Shown: one piece after another, positions 1 through 5,745 of the stretch
Layout: each line of letters opens with the position of its first letter
How positions within the stretch are numbered: position 1 is the first letter of the stretch
DNA from: Bacillota bacterium
GTDB lineage: Bacteria; Bacillota; Clostridia; Oscillospirales; Oscillospiraceae
DNA: 6,617 nucleotides
Assembly: GCA_029777215.1 (NCBI GenBank)
Contig: JAKOSQ010000205.1
Coordinates: 1-6,617, forward strand
Direction of reading: 5' to 3'
The notes under the pieces: model-generated
Seen by the model: only the letters and a program-made list of their open reading frames with translations
What the model was told of the DNA's origin: nothing
The model's database searches: none
Made by a program: the position numbers and the translations under genes

Positions 1-196
1 CCAATCTATACTCGCTTGCGATTGCCGGGCAAAGGCTCTCCAAAACGTGACAAGGGGAAAGTCTGCCCTTTTGGCAGAAAAGTAATAGAATCGAAGCTGA
101 AATATGGCTTTGGCTGCCCCAAAAGTGCTTCCAGAAAGGAATGCGAAGATATTTTATGCAATACTCGTTTGAAACCTTTGATTATTCAGAGGTTCC
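1..196 (+). mobile_element. Right part of an insertion sequence (IS5-like end), left copy
   Basis: Positions 39-196 recur as an exact reverse complement at 6460-6617, the other edge of the window; positions 1-38 continue the left copy beyond what the right copy shows. Read outward from the element, the end is GGAACCTCTGAATAATC, directly followed by TTAG at 197-200. Short GG...GAATAA ends beside a YTAR tetranucleotide fit the IS5 group of insertion sequences, which duplicates 4 bp on insertion; that family assignment is inference. One reading frame stays open on the plus strand from position 1 to the stop at 229-231 and includes a Cys-rich stretch (CPFGRKVIESKLKYGFGCPK). It runs through the terminal repeat into flanking DNA, so it may be a transposase tail or mere chance. 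I cannot identify the transposase. The rest of the element lies outside the window. Confidence 0.65.
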
Positions 197-445
197 TTAG
201 GGCGGATTTGTCTCTCCATCCGAGTCGGTGAGCCGTCTGATGCATTCTGCGGAGCAATACGCAATAACTTCGCCCGGTGTCGGTTTCTCCCCGCTGTGCG
301 GGATGCGATCCCACGCACTGCACGTGTTCAGTTCCTGACTTTCTTCGGCTGCTTTGAGCGCACTGCGGATATCCCTGCGCACACGCTCTGCGGTCGTCCC
401 GTGTCGTTTTGCGATTTCCTCGTAGATTCGTTCCAGTTTTTTCAT
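197..445 (-). CDS. Stand-alone Spo0A C-terminal-like DNA-binding protein (82 aa)
   Basis: The protein is essentially one Spo0A C-terminal (Spo0A_C) DNA-binding domain without a receiver domain. Residues RIYEEIAKRHGTTAERVRRD align without gaps to the recognition-helix region of Bacillus Spo0A (LYPDIAKKFNTTASRVERAI), followed by the family's GEKPTPGEVIAY segment, equivalent to AKPTNSEFIAM in Spo0A. Several base-contacting positions of Spo0A look kept as Arg, while the Glu within RVERA is Arg here. Without a receiver, phosphorylation control like that of Spo0A is not expected. The start at 445 is chosen over the longer frame from 547 because GGAGG at 453-457 sits 7 nt upstream. The gene is divergent from the LRR-AAA-VWA operon and could regulate it or itself. 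Its stop TAA (197-199) lies in the TTAG that abuts the insertion-sequence end. Short proteins of this type are known in Clostridia and relatives; their targets are mostly unknown. Confidence 0.85.
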   Translation of the reverse strand: MKKLERIYEEIAKRHGTTAERVRRDIRSALKAAEESQELNTCSAWDRIPHSGEKPTPGEVIAYCSAECIRRLTDSDGETNPP

Positions 446-452
446 GCAAATG

Positions 453-457
453 CCTCC
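453..457 (-). promoter_or_regulatory. Ribosome binding site of the Spo0A-C-like gene
   Basis: GGAGG on the minus strand, 7 nt before the ATG at 445. It decides the start against the upstream in-frame ATG at 547, which has no comparable site. Confidence 0.75.
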
Positions 458-493
458 ATCGACGGATTTACCCTTTTTCCTGCCTCTGGCGTC

Positions 494-499
494 ATCATA
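494..499 (-). promoter_or_regulatory. Putative -10 box for the Spo0A-C-like gene
   Basis: TATGAT on the minus strand (5 of 6 matches to TATAAT), about 50 nt before the start codon. The hexamer 17 nt upstream (TAAATC, 517-522) is a poor -35 and lies inside the tandem repeat at 512-528, so this promoter may depend on a bound activator or be repressed there. Inference from consensus only. Confidence 0.4.
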
Positions 500-511
500 G
501 CATGGAGTCCT

Positions 512-528
512 TGTCGGATTTAGTCGGA
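512..528 (+). promoter_or_regulatory. Tandem Spo0A-box-like repeats (possible operator)
   Basis: GTCGGA occurs at 513-518 and again at 523-528, exactly one helical turn (10 bp) apart. As 7-mers these are TGTCGGA and AGTCGGA; the first differs from the Spo0A box TGTCGAA at one position, the second at two. Spo0A is known to bind tandem 0A boxes spaced 10 bp as a head-to-tail dimer. A gene for a Spo0A-C-type domain begins about 70 bp away, and the repeats cover its expected -35 region. A further TCGGATT lies at 579-585. Binding by the neighbouring protein is inferred. Confidence 0.45.
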
Positions 529-600
529 AAGCGCACAAACCGGACACCTGCGCAAAATCTCCTGCACTTCACTGTTTTCGGATTAGATGTATTTTACTGA

Positions 601-629
601 TAGACAGTTGTGGAAAGTCATGGTATTAT
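601..629 (+). promoter_or_regulatory. Sigma-70-type promoter of the LRR-AAA-VWA operon
   Basis: TAGACA (601-606; 5 of 6 to TTGACA), a 17-bp spacer, then TATTAT (624-629; 5 of 6 to TATAAT), with TG at 621-622 giving an extended -10. Transcription would begin near 636, leaving a leader of about 60 nt before the ATG at 698. This is the only strong promoter seen ahead of the three plus-strand genes. Confidence 0.65.
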
Positions 630-640
630 GAAGTTGCTAT

Positions 641-671
641 CCGCCGCGCGCAGACGGATCCGCGCCGGCGG
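641..671 (+). other. GC-rich hairpin in the operon leader
   Basis: CCGCC (641-645) pairs with GGCGG (667-671) and GCGCG (646-650) with CGCGC (661-665), with one bulged C at 666 and a 10-nt loop, giving ten G-C pairs. It begins a few nucleotides after the predicted transcription start and ends 11 nt before the AGGAGG. No T-tract follows, so it does not look like a terminator. A role in mRNA stability or protein binding is possible. Confidence 0.5.
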
Positions 672-697
672 TAATTCATTGCAGGAGGGGGTTCATC

Positions 698-1564
698 ATG
701 CGCTATCAGGACACAGCTTTTCCGGATATTCAGCTCATTTACGACGAGCACGATGTCTTTGTCGGCATCCTCACGGCGGACGGCATTGAGGCATCGACGA
801 TCGATGCGCCCTTTGTTTCGGATCAGAGAGTTCTCTCATACTATGATGAGGTCTGCCGGAGCATCCGGCAGATCCTTCACAGGCAGCTTGGGCTGGAACT
901 GCCAAAGGGCTTTGCGGCAGAGCTCAGCCCTGAGGATCTCACCTTGTACTGCACGGAACACTGCTCCGTTGAGGAAATGGACGCCTATCTGCAAAAAAAG
1001 CGGGAGGCCGTCCGCGAGGCAGTCGCCATCTGGCAGCGAGAGCGCCCATGGGACACCAATCCCATTACGCACACCGAAGCGCAGGCCCGCAATTACGTCT
1101 TTGACGCTTCCACCGGCGCACTCGGTACGGATGGCTGCGTCAACACAGGTCGCGAGGTCGAGCTGCCCTCGTCCATCGACGGGCGGCGGGTCACAACGCT
1201 CAAAACCGCCTGCCTTGTCTCTTATCCCTACCTTGAGACCCTTGTGATGCCGGACAGCGTCACCGAGATCGAGCCATTCGCGTTTTACGACTGCATCTAC
1301 CTCAAGCGCGTCACACTCTCCCAAAACCTCCGTGTTCTCCCGGAGGGCATGTTCGGCCGCTGCCGCTCGCTTGCATCCGTCGTCATTCCGGACGGCGTAC
1401 AGGAGATCCGGCAGGAGGCTTTTTACCGCTGCGGTGCGCTCGCGAACGTGAATGTGCCGGACAGCGTCGTAACGGTAGGCCGCTGTGCGTTTCTTGGCGT
1501 GCAGCACATCCGCTACCACGGCAGCGCCCGGGGCTTTCCCTGGGGCGCGACCGTTGGAAACTAA
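698..1564 (+). CDS. BspA-type leucine-rich-repeat protein (288 aa)
   Basis: First gene of the operon. Residues about 133-170 form the typical entry strand of BspA-like LRR (LRR_5) proteins (...ELPSSIDGRRVTTL). Four repeats with an exact 23-residue period follow at 179-201, 202-224, 225-247 and 248-270, each of the pattern LxxVxIPDSVxxIxxxAFxxCxx. A short tail (SARGFPWGATVGN) closes the fold. Residues 1-132 match nothing I recognise; they are mixed and partly helical, with no signal peptide and no membrane segment, so the protein is probably cytoplasmic, unlike the surface-exposed BspA proteins. LRRs of this kind usually bind other proteins. AGGAGG at 683-688, 9 nt before the ATG, fixes the start. 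The AAA+ gene follows after 19 bp, suggesting co-transcription and perhaps an adaptor or recognition role; that role is inferred. Confidence 0.85.
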   Translation: MRYQDTAFPDIQLIYDEHDVFVGILTADGIEASTIDAPFVSDQRVLSYYDEVCRSIRQILHRQLGLELPKGFAAELSPEDLTLYCTEHCSVEEMDAYLQKKREAVREAVAIWQRERPWDTNPITHTEAQARNYVFDASTGALGTDGCVNTGREVELPSSIDGRRVTTLKTACLVSYPYLETLVMPDSVTEIEPFAFYDCIYLKRVTLSQNLRVLPEGMFGRCRSLASVVIPDGVQEIRQEAFYRCGALANVNVPDSVVTVGRCAFLGVQHIRYHGSARGFPWGATVGN

Positions 1565-1583
1565 CGCAGTGAGGTGAGCATCC

Positions 1584-2906
1584 ATGTCAAATGAAACGTA
1601 CATACAAACCCTTACCGAGACCGCTGTCTGCGGCGGCAGCAACATCAAAGCCCCGATGCGGCTCGATTTTATACGTACGCTCCGCGAAACGGACGCCGGC
1701 AGCTGGCCGCGCGTCTACCTCACGCGGGAAAGCGGCGCCTCTGCCCCGCTCTGCTTTGAAACAGAACGTGCGGCGGCAGACAAACTCAATTGTATCGGCA
1801 TCGTTCAGGATCCGTCGGAGGCGCTGATCTCTCTGCTGCGCGCGGGCCCGGTCTTTGCGTCCGTCCGCTCGCTCTGCACGAAGGACGGCGTTCCCTGTGA
1901 TGCCGGCAATGCGGACGCGTGGGGTTTTCTCATCGAATACAGCGTTGAAAACAAGTCTCAAGGCGTCTTGGACGAGGCGGTTCTCCGCGCGAGCCGCGAG
2001 GGACGCGGCTCTCTGTCTGGGCTTCGGCGTAAGCTCGCCTATCTCACGCAGCAGGCCGTGCCCGAAAACATCATCCTCCGCACCTTCGAGTGCATCGAAA
2101 AGGACAGCCGCTATCCGTGGATGATCCCGGACCCGCCTGTCAAGTTCGCGCAGGCCAGCGCCTATGGCGAACTGACCCGCGCGCTGGCCTACCGGCTGAG
2201 TGGGATGCACCTGCGTCTTGTCGGCAACAAGGGCTGCGGCAAAAACACCCTCATGCAGTCTGTCGACTGGGTTCTCGGTATTCCGCAGTACCGCATGCAG
2301 GGCAACGCCGAGCTCGACAAGCTCGATCTGCTCGGCGGACCGACCATCGAAAACGGCAGCATGCGCTACAAGCTCAGCGACATGCTCGTCTATCTCCGCG
2401 ACGGAGCGGATGTCGTGCTCGACGAGGGCAACACCATCAAGCCCGAATGTGCGGATGTGCTGCACTCACTGACGGACGAGGCCCGGCAGATCGAGGTCCC
2501 GGGCTACGGACTCGTCAAGATGCACCCCAGTTCCTCCTTCACGATCACCATGAACGAGGACTACGCCGGCACAAATTTTATGAACGAGGCGACCATCGAC
2601 CGCTTCACGCCCATCCAGATGGGGGAGCCGGAAACCATCGTCGAGATCCTACGACGCGTCGTGCCGACGGCGTCGGAGCAGAGCCTTCGCATCTGCGACG
2701 TCCTTTACGGGGCTATCCGGAACATGATCCACAGCGCCGACGGACTTGAGCCGGAGGCTATGACCATCCGCGGCTTTATTGACGCGCTGCGCGCAGAGCC
2801 GCTGCTGGGACTGCGGCTGGGGCTTCTCGACAATGTCGCGGGAAAACCGCAAGACGCCTACACGCGTCTGCGCCTGACCGAGCTCATTGAGAGCATGATC
2901 CGATAA
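1584..2906 (+). CDS. MoxR/CobS-like AAA+ ATPase (440 aa)
   Basis: The AAA+ core spans residues about 190-410. Walker A is GNKGCGKN (214-221), Walker B is VVLDE (277-281), sensor 1 is Asn324 in FTITMNEDY, an arginine-finger candidate is Arg340 in ATIDRF, and a sensor-2 candidate is Arg396 in MTIRGF. The order and the LDEGNTIKPECADVLHSLTDE segment resemble MoxR/CobS-type ATPases (AAA_5), which form rings and remodel partners together with VWA proteins. The usual Thr/Ser after the Walker A Lys is Asn221, with a Thr right after it, which may affect Mg-ATP binding. Residues 1-185 have no family I recognise and could be a substrate or LRR docking region. The start is supported by GAGGTG (1571-1576) 7 nt upstream. 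The gene lies 19 bp after the LRR gene and 31 bp before the VWA gene, its likely partner. No signal peptide or membrane segment is seen. Confidence 0.88.
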   Translation: MSNETYIQTLTETAVCGGSNIKAPMRLDFIRTLRETDAGSWPRVYLTRESGASAPLCFETERAAADKLNCIGIVQDPSEALISLLRAGPVFASVRSLCTKDGVPCDAGNADAWGFLIEYSVENKSQGVLDEAVLRASREGRGSLSGLRRKLAYLTQQAVPENIILRTFECIEKDSRYPWMIPDPPVKFAQASAYGELTRALAYRLSGMHLRLVGNKGCGKNTLMQSVDWVLGIPQYRMQGNAELDKLDLLGGPTIENGSMRYKLSDMLVYLRDGADVVLDEGNTIKPECADVLHSLTDEARQIEVPGYGLVKMHPSSSFTITMNEDYAGTNFMNEATIDRFTPIQMGEPETIVEILRRVVPTASEQSLRICDVLYGAIRNMIHSADGLEPEAMTIRGFIDALRAEPLLGLRLGLLDNVAGKPQDAYTRLRLTELIESMIR

Positions 2907-2921
2907 GGGGCACACGCCCCT
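2906..2921 (+). other. Small perfect hairpin between the AAA+ and VWA genes
   Basis: AGGGGC (2906-2911) and GCCCCT (2916-2921) form a perfect 6-bp stem with an ACAC loop, starting at the last base of the AAA+ stop codon. No T-tract follows, so a terminator is unlikely. It may tune the relative translation or stability of the two messages. Confidence 0.45.
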
Positions 2922-2937
2922 GACTGCAAAAGGCGGT

Positions 2938-5121
2938 ATGAAAATGAACAATGCCGAATTTGAACGCTCTCTTGATCGTTTTCGGACTTTTCTAAAAACC
3001 GAGCCTGTGCTTCCGCTTTTGAGCCGCAACCTCTTTTTTCTGCGGGACGAGAACCGCGTCGTCGACAGCGTCGAAACGGACGACGGTCTGCGCTGCCGCA
3101 CCGAGGGAAAAAAGGTCATTGTGAGCGCCGCGCCGTACCTCATGCGGGATGAATACGACCGGCGGCACTGGATCGCCGCCATGCGCGTCTTTCTCGCCCA
3201 TGAGGTGCAGCACGACAACAGTTCCGACCGCGAGGTCCTCCGCGCGCTGCGAGCGCGCTGCGGCAAACGCTTTCACGACGAGTACGGGCTTGACTATGAG
3301 CTGGGCGCGGCACTTGGGCAGCGGCTATTGAACGCTTTGGAAGACGCGCGCGTCGGAAACATCGTCTGCCAGCGCTTTCCCGGCTACGTTCCGATGCTGC
3401 GCTTTACAAACTACGCCCGCCTTGCCGCCCTGCCCGCCGTCAGCGCTCCGGCGCGGGAGGGGCTGGGGGAGCTGCGCGATTTTCTCAACGACTTCGAGCA
3501 CTGGGCGCTCGCGGGCCTGCGCCTGCCAGGTGTCGAGCTTTACGCGGGCAGCCGTTTTGAAGCAGCTGCCGCGCAGGCGCGTCCACTTGCGGACCGGGCC
3601 GTTCTTGCTGAGACTGCGGCGGACTGTGCAGCGCTTTGCGCAGAGATCTTCTCCCGCTGCGCGGACTATCTTGCGGCCCTGTGCAGACCGATCGACGACA
3701 AAGCAGCCCTGCTCAAGGAGCTGACGGCCGCTCTGGAGGACTATCGCTTTTCGGACGCCGACCGCGCCGAGCAGCGCGGCGACGGCACAGACGGCGGCGC
3801 GCGCGAAAAAAAGCCGCCGAAAAAACCGGCGGCGGGCGAACACGGCGCGAGCGAGGACGCGGACGAATCCGAGCTTGAAAAGGGCGACAGCGGCAGTCCC
3901 GGCAGCGGGGACAATACCAAGCGCGAGGGCGACGAAAGCGGCTCTCTCTCCGGCGAGGAGGCAAAGCCCAAGGCCACCGCCGGCAGCAACGGCCGGGAGG
4001 ACCGCGGCGAATCGAGCAGCGACGGGCGCTCGACAAACCACGGCGCAACCGGACGCGGCGACGGCATGACGAACGCCCAGCGCGCCGCCTCCGAGGAGGC
4101 CGCCGAGGAGGGTGCGCAGTCGATTTCTGAGGTGCTCGGCGCGCAGTTTTCTATCCGGCGCGGTCCGGCGCTCACAGACAACGAGATCGACGCCATGCTT
4201 GAAACGGCGGCAGCCGAGCTTGCGCGCGAAGCAGCACACCAGAAATCAAGCCGGATCGAAGCGGGCGAGCAGACGCCCTTGCGCTATAAGGATGTGAGCA
4301 CGCTGCAAAGTCTCTACAAGAACGTCACGTTCACGGAGACTTTCATCACCCCAAAAAACAAACCGCTCCCGCCGGAATACCTCTCCGAAGCAAAGCGACT
4401 GCACACGAAGCTCGACCGCATTCTCAAGGAGCAGCGCGTACGCGAAGCATCTCAGCGCAAGGGCTCGCTCAACCCCGAGTCGCTTTGGAAGCTCGCGGTG
4501 TGCGACCCGGACGTCTTTGCGCGCAAAACGCCGCCGAAAAAGTGCGAGAGCGACTTTTACCTTCTCATCGACCGCAGCGGCAGCATGGGTACGGGCTACG
4601 GCAACGGCAACTCCCGCCTGTTCACGGCGCTCATGACCGCCGCCGTAATTGAAGAAGCGCTCAAAGGTCTTGCCTACACAAAGATCGTCGGCTTTGACGG
4701 CGGCACGGACGTTGTCGAGCACTGCGTCATCAAGGACTTCAACCAGAAAGCCACCGGCAACCGCTGCTTCGACGCGCTCGACCAGATCACCGCCGGAAAC
4801 GGCAACAAGGACGGTTATTCCATTCGCGTCGCAACGATGGACCTGCAAAAGCGCAGTGAGAAGCGCAAGGTTCTGATCGTCCTCTCGGACGGTCTCCCCT
4901 CGGCCTACGGGCAGGAGTCGGAGGCGATCGCGGATGTCCGCTCAGCGGTGCAGGAGGCGCGGCGGCGCGGCATCATCGTCATACCCATCATGTTTGGCGT
5001 TACGGACACAGCCGAGAGCTACGAAGCCTACCGCCAGATGTACGAAAAAGGCATCATTTCTACCTCATCCAGAAACATCCTGCCCGAACTTGAAAAGCTC
5101 CTCTACGCGCTGATACGCTAA
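2938..5121 (+). CDS. VWA-domain protein with N-terminal zincin-like motif (727 aa)
   Basis: Three parts are visible. Residues 1-270 contain LAHEVQHDN with HExxH at 88-92, then NALEDARVGNIVCQRFPG around 132-149. Glu135 is a possible third zinc ligand. This pairing is seen in VWA-linked predicted metallopeptidases, and the second motif also resembles CobT. Residues about 272-395 are an acidic, Gly/Ser/Glu-rich, disordered-looking linker. Residues about 536-727 are a VWA domain with MIDAS motif DRSGS (545-549) and a downstream Asp651 in VLSDGLP, likely binding Mg and a partner protein. The layout, acidic linker plus VWA beside an AAA+ gene, recalls the chelatase CobT/ChlD subunits, but no chelatase substrate genes are nearby. 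AGGCGG at 2931-2936 is only 1 nt from the ATG at 2938 but 7 nt from an in-frame ATG at 2944, so the true start may be 2944. It is the last gene of the operon, with no signal peptide. Peptidase activity is inferred. Confidence 0.85.
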   Translation: MKMNNAEFERSLDRFRTFLKTEPVLPLLSRNLFFLRDENRVVDSVETDDGLRCRTEGKKVIVSAAPYLMRDEYDRRHWIAAMRVFLAHEVQHDNSSDREVLRALRARCGKRFHDEYGLDYELGAALGQRLLNALEDARVGNIVCQRFPGYVPMLRFTNYARLAALPAVSAPAREGLGELRDFLNDFEHWALAGLRLPGVELYAGSRFEAAAAQARPLADRAVLAETAADCAALCAEIFSRCADYLAALCRPIDDKAALLKELTAALEDYRFSDADRAEQRGDGTDGGAREKKPPKKPAAGEHGASEDADESELEKGDSGSPGSGDNTKREGDESGSLSGEEAKPKATAGSNGREDRGESSSDGRSTNHGATGRGDGMTNAQRAASEEAAEEGAQSISEVLGAQFSIRRGPALTDNEIDAMLETAAAELAREAAHQKSSRIEAGEQTPLRYKDVSTLQSLYKNVTFTETFITPKNKPLPPEYLSEAKRLHTKLDRILKEQRVREASQRKGSLNPESLWKLAVCDPDVFARKTPPKKCESDFYLLIDRSGSMGTGYGNGNSRLFTALMTAAVIEEALKGLAYTKIVGFDGGTDVVEHCVIKDFNQKATGNRCFDALDQITAGNGNKDGYSIRVATMDLQKRSEKRKVLIVLSDGLPSAYGQESEAIADVRSAVQEARRRGIIVIPIMFGVTDTAESYEAYRQMYEKGIISTSSRNILPELEKLLYALIR

Positions 5122-5171
5122 GCCGGAAACTGACAGGAACAAGGGCAGTCCGTTCTTCAGCAGATCGAAAA

Positions 5172-5600
5172 TCAGGCGCGCCCGCTTGAACCGAAGCCGC
5201 CGCGGTCGGCGTTGCCGAGCGTTTCGACCGTTTCAAAGTGCAGCTCCGGCTGCTTTTCGATAATGCGAAACTGGACGATGCGGTCATCAAAGGCGATGTG
5301 GGTGTCTTCCGTGGCATACAGGCAGACTCTCCACTCGTCATTGTCGCCGCAGAAAGAGTTGTCGATGACGGCAACGCTGTTCGTCTGGAGCACATGCCAA
5401 GTCTTGAACGTACTGCTGCGCGGTGCAACATGTCCCTCATAGCCCTCCGGAAGCTGCATTGCAACGCCGAGACGTACGATTCGGTACTCCCCCGACGGAA
5501 TATCTATATCCTCTGCCGCACGCAGATCGACCCAATCTCCGTTCGGAGCGGGCGCGATGGGGGTAATGGGGGCAAAATATTTGATCTTGATAGTCTGCAT
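5172..5600 (-). CDS. dut: dUTP diphosphatase (dUTPase), 142 aa
   Basis: Hydrolyses dUTP to dUMP and pyrophosphate, keeping uracil out of DNA and supplying dUMP for thymidylate. All five motifs of trimeric dUTPases are in order: WVDLRAAED (23-31), PRSS (60-63), TNSVAVIDNSFCGDND (73-88) with catalytic Asp80, DDRIVQFRI (105-113) and the C-terminal RGGFGSSG (133-140). Length is normal for the family. The motif-3 Tyr that stacks on the deoxyribose is Phe83 here, as I read the alignment. The wording GDWVDLRAAED and IDxSxCGDND resembles clostridial dUTPases. The start at 5600 is preferred over the frame opening at 5651 because AGAGG (5607-5611) lies 6 nt upstream. The gene converges on the VWA gene across a 50-bp gap (5122-5171) in which I see no convincing terminator, and it has its own promoter. 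Confidence 0.93.
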   Translation of the reverse strand: MQTIKIKYFAPITPIAPAPNGDWVDLRAAEDIDIPSGEYRIVRLGVAMQLPEGYEGHVAPRSSTFKTWHVLQTNSVAVIDNSFCGDNDEWRVCLYATEDTHIAFDDRIVQFRIIEKQPELHFETVETLGNADRGGFGSSGRA

Positions 5601-5666
5601 GTCAAACCTCTTTTTCTTTTTGAATTCTGACCAGACGGCAGCGCTGCGCACGCTCCGCCACCGCTC

Positions 5667-5695
5667 AGTATAATCCCCAAAAGGGTAAACCGCAA
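5667..5695 (-). promoter_or_regulatory. Putative promoter of the dUTPase gene
   Basis: On the minus strand TTGCGG (5690-5695) is followed by a 17-bp spacer and TATACT (5667-5672; 5 of 6 to TATAAT). The -35 touches the foot of the crp-side hairpin, so the dUTPase is probably transcribed independently of the regulator upstream. The leader is about 60 nt and contains an imperfect GC-rich inverted repeat near 5638-5661. Confidence 0.5.
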
Positions 5696-5743
5696 CAGAA
5701 AGCTCGACCCCGCATCCGGATGTGAAGTTGAGCTTTTTCTGTT
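5694..5743 (-). terminator. Hairpin terminator after the Crp/Fnr-like gene, possibly bidirectional
   Basis: Plus-strand AACAGAAAGCTCGAC (5694-5708) pairs with GTTGAGCTTTTTCTGTT (5727-5743), about 14 base pairs with one 2-nt bulge and one mismatch. It begins 2 bp after the regulator's stop codon on the minus strand. A-rich and T-rich flanks occur on both sides (the right arm continues GTTATTT on the plus strand), so it could work in both directions. The loop holds a second perfect palindrome, CATCCGGATG (5713-5722). Confidence 0.65.
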
Positions 5744-5745
5744 AT

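Noticed and set aside
1..231. Treating the open frame in the left repeat as a real gene
   Set aside because: It runs through the element end into the tail of the Spo0A-C-like gene and has no firm family match. In the other copy the same frame ends at a different stop in flanking DNA.
930..990. Similarity between YCTEHC in the LRR protein and YCSAEC in the Spo0A-C-like protein
   Set aside because: The match is a few residues in otherwise unrelated contexts, probably chance.
1232..1507. A DNA-level tandem repeat in the LRR gene
   Set aside because: The 23-residue protein repeats are diverged at DNA level; this is a protein repeat already covered by the gene entry.
836..1648. Long open frame on the minus strand opposite the LRR gene
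   Set aside because: It lies antisense over a clear LRR gene, has no family features or ribosome site, and long antisense frames are expected in GC-rich coding DNA.
1587..2465. 292-codon minus-strand frame opposite the AAA+ gene
   Set aside because: A shadow of the AAA+ coding sequence; it crosses the Walker motifs and its own translation has no recognisable domain.
3325..4239. 304-codon minus-strand frame opposite the VWA gene
   Set aside because: An antisense shadow over the low-complexity linker; its Ala/Arg/Val-rich translation is a composition effect.
1584..5121. Calling the AAA+ and VWA genes cobS and cobT
   Set aside because: They share architecture with cobaltochelatase subunits, but no cobalamin genes are nearby, an LRR gene leads the operon and HExxH is present, so the symbols would mislead.
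5122..5171. Terminator between the convergent VWA and dUTPase genes
   Set aside because: Only a weak GAAC...GTTC pairing is visible and there is no T-tract; I could not support a terminator.
5238..5630. Plus-strand frame opposite the dUTPase
   Set aside because: The minus strand carries all five dUTPase motifs, so this frame is a shadow.
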